From assembly GCF_014192105.1 (NCBI RefSeq), contig NZ_JACHXK010000007.1, forward strand, positions 62,001-126,000: 64,000 nucleotides of DNA, read 5' to 3'. Shown in pieces: positions 62,353-64,000 of the stretch. This DNA comes from Paenibacillus phyllosphaerae. GTDB lineage: Bacteria; Bacillota; Bacilli; Paenibacillales; Paenibacillaceae. A model generated the notes under the pieces. It was not told where the DNA came from. It ran no database searches and saw nothing but the letters and a program-made list of their open reading frames with translations. Both the position numbers and the translations under genes were made by a program. Within the stretch, counting starts at the first letter, position 1. Each line of letters opens with the position of its first letter.

Positions 62353-63474
62353 ATGAATGAAAAGCCGCTGTATAAGCAAATCCAGCAAGCCATCAAGGAT
62401 CAAATCAGACTTGGCAACCTGCGTCCGGGGGATCGCATCCCGTCCGAGAAGGAGCTGGCGGAGCAGTTCCACGTAAGCCTTATCACCACGAAGAACGCGC
62501 TGGCCGGCTTGGCCGAAGAAGGCGTCGTCGTCCGCGCCAAAGGTAAGGGCACATTCGTATCGGGACAGTCTGCGTTCATGCTCCATATGCCGCCGTCCGT
62601 CGCAGCCGGCAAGGAAGTTACACCGCCGAGTTCGATGCACCTAGCCAGAAAGGACAAATCTGCGGGGATCATCGGCATGATCATTCCCTCCATGCGCACG
62701 AAGGTGGAACAACGTCTGCTCGATGCCATCGAGAACGCCGTTAATGAACAAGGCTACACCCTTGCCATCCGCGTCTCCAGAGGCAGCATCTCGAACGAGA
62801 GGGAGGCCGTCCGGCAGTTGTTCGAGCTTGGGATCAGCGGATTGGTCCTATTCCCGATCGGCGCGGAGAACGATCTTCGAACCGCGCGTTATGCATGCGA
62901 GCTGGGCTGTCCGCTCGCGTTAATCGACCGTTATTACCCCGAGGCGAATGTCGTGAGCGTCAGCTCGGATAACCGGAACGGGGCGCGTATGGCCGTAAAG
63001 TATGTCGCGGATGCCGGCATGCGCAGCATCGCGCTGCTGACGCCGCCCGAGGAGCACAGCGTGATCAGCGAGCGTCTGGACGGTTATAAGCGGGGGCTCG
63101 CGGAGACCCGAATCGGAATGGAGCGGGCAGCGGAATTGGTCATGCCCTACGAAATCTTCAACGTATCGCGCGAACAGGCGCTGCGTGAGATGGAGAGATG
63201 GATGATGCCGCATCATAAGCGCATCGATGCGGTCATAGCGCTGGATGTGGAACTAGCCCGTCTCGCTTATTATACGCTTCAACGAATTGGAGCAGGAGCG
63301 AAGACGATCGTGACGTTCGACGATCCGGAGATTCCGGGCATCGCCTTCATTCAGCAGGACGAGTCCGCCATTGGGAGGCGCGCAGTCGCCGTGCTCATGG
63401 ATCAGATCACGCTAGGCCGCCAGACGGCAGCTCGCTATGTGGTACCTGTAAGACTCGTCGTTCCAAAACAATGA
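62353..63474 (+). CDS. GntR-LacI hybrid sugar repressor (AraR-like)
   Basis: 373 residues. N-terminal GntR winged helix (YKQIQQAIKDQIRLGNLRPGDRIPSEKELAEQF broken here as family text; the recognition helix reads VSLITTKNALAGLAEEG) at about 5-70. It is followed by a LacI/periplasmic-binding-like effector domain about 95-370 (GIIGMIIPSMRTKVEQRLLD; VSVSSDNRNGARMAVKYV). Same architecture as the arabinose repressor AraR. ATG 62353 follows GGTGAT; the frame is open back to 62158 inside the terminator, so that is not used. It likely controls sugar genes, perhaps pentose-related. Confidence 0.92.
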   Translation: MNEKPLYKQIQQAIKDQIRLGNLRPGDRIPSEKELAEQFHVSLITTKNALAGLAEEGVVVRAKGKGTFVSGQSAFMLHMPPSVAAGKEVTPPSSMHLARKDKSAGIIGMIIPSMRTKVEQRLLDAIENAVNEQGYTLAIRVSRGSISNEREAVRQLFELGISGLVLFPIGAENDLRTARYACELGCPLALIDRYYPEANVVSVSSDNRNGARMAVKYVADAGMRSIALLTPPEEHSVISERLDGYKRGLAETRIGMERAAELVMPYEIFNVSREQALREMERWMMPHHKRIDAVIALDVELARLAYYTLQRIGAGAKTIVTFDDPEIPGIAFIQQDESAIGRRAVAVLMDQITLGRQTAARYVVPVRLVVPKQ

Positions 63475-63487
63475 GTAGAGATGACAC

Positions 63488-63543
63488 GGCTCGAAGGCTC
63501 GAAGGCTCGAAGGCTCGAAGGCTCGAAGGCTCGAAGGCTCGAA
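63488..63543 (+). repeat. Seven perfect copies of GGCTCGAA
   Basis: An 8-bp unit repeated seven times without error, between the repressor stop and a terminator. Length suggests slippage-prone DNA. Confidence 0.95.
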
Positions 63544-63552
63544 GCAGCAATA

Positions 63553-63599
63553 AATAAACCTCCGCGCTCACCTTAAGGTGAACCGGAGGTTTATTATAC
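63553..63599. terminator. Bidirectional terminator
   Basis: AATAAACCTCCG/CGGAGGTTTATT with an inner CACCTT/AAGGTG palindrome, between convergent genes. Confidence 0.85.
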
Positions 63600-63690
63600 T
63601 TATGCCAGCCATACGTCTCGGGGATGTATGGCCGGCTATAAGAATCGGCATACTGTTGCCATCATCCCGCTGTTGCGCTTGCGCATTACC

Positions 63691-64000
63691 TTACGGCGTT
63701 ACTTTGAAATTATCGAACCGCGTAGCGTTATTCATCGTCCGCAGTCCGACTTTGCCGTGCGTAAACGGGTTCGAGCTATTGTCGGTGTAAGTGATCTTCG
63801 GCGTGTTCATGTCGCCGACGTAGACGCGAATCGTGGTGCCGCTCGTTACGACCTTCATATGCTGCCAGATGCCTGCCGCGATGGCGGTCGGTGCGGAGGC
63901 CAGCGCTTGGTAGCCGTAATTCATTTTGCCGAGATAGACGCCGTCCGGCTTGAGAAAAGCGTAATACCCCTGCACATAATCCGGATTATTCGCCAGCACG
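63691..64000 (-). CDS. C-terminal end of a secreted protein with a concanavalin-like domain
   Basis: Only the last 103 or so residues are in the window; the frame is open to the right edge. The visible part (YGYQALASAPTAIAAGIWQH, GTTIRVYVGDMNTPKITYTD and KVGLRTMNNATRFDNFKVTP) is the typical end of a laminin-G/DUF1080-like beta-sandwich found at the C-terminus of secreted carbohydrate-active enzymes. The complete gene probably encodes a secreted glycosidase or lyase. Confidence 0.75.
   Translation of the reverse strand, partial: VLANNPDYVQGYYAFLKPDGVYLGKMNYGYQALASAPTAIAAGIWQHMKVVTSGTTIRVYVGDMNTPKITYTDNSSNPFTHGKVGLRTMNNATRFDNFKVTP

Overview
The window reads as chromosomal DNA of a plant-polysaccharide-degrading, sporulating Firmicute of the Paenibacillaceae (Paenibacillus or Cohnella type). 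Reasons: AGGAGG-type ribosome sites and GTG/TTG starts, several LplA/LplB/LplC-type sugar ABC transporters, GH51, GH105 and GH2 enzymes, a spoVR relic, SdpR/SdpI, and an AraC regulator fused to a siderophore-binding domain. Genus is an inference; there is no rRNA or marker gene to settle it.

Layout. 1-6.4 kb: the end of a sugar-binding lipoprotein, two permeases, a GH51 arabinofuranosidase and a sulfatase, all plus strand. 6.5-12.8 kb: an OmpR-type two-component system bracketed by two minus-strand secreted hydrolases, an agmatine-deiminase-like enzyme and an amidase; both hydrolase promoters carry the same 27-bp element exactly 11 nt upstream of the -10 box. 12.9-18.4 kb: a minus-strand operon of two permeases, a binding lipoprotein and two tandem amidohydrolases. 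18.7-24.4 kb: an RNase H-like protein, then a Fur-boxed ferric-siderophore regulator and uptake system without an ATPase. 24.5-30.6 kb: SMI1/KNR4 protein, SdpR-SdpI, TerF-like protein, acyl-CoA dehydrogenase family protein and several gene relics.

30.6-36.4 kb is a foreign-looking stretch: a dead IS4-family element, an AT-rich cassette (a 123-aa secreted protein, two FtsX-type permeases and an ATPase), a spoVR relic and a solo end of the same IS. 36.4-40.2 kb: an M23-family lipoprotein divergent from a second two-component system. 40.3-46.2 kb: a dead transporter, an MFS efflux pump with divergent TetR, a GH105 hydrolase and a short-type glucan phosphorylase. 46.4-49.3 kb: a large GH2 enzyme.

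49.3-56.6 kb: a nickel/opine-metal type ABC importer behind a promoter with three Zur-like boxes, followed in the same direction by a MATE exporter and an AAA+ ATPase. 56.7-60 kb: a second Fur-boxed siderophore importer whose last permease is frameshifted. 60.1-64 kb: a TetR regulator and a YhgE/DUF3533-type membrane protein sharing an operator-like sequence, a GntR-LacI sugar repressor, and the end of a secreted protein.

Themes: sugar import and glycan breakdown, tightly regulated iron and zinc/nickel supply, and two envelope-sensing two-component systems next to the exported enzymes they probably control. The best candidates for something new are the two-component/deiminase/amidase regulon and the AT-rich peptide-ABC cassette.
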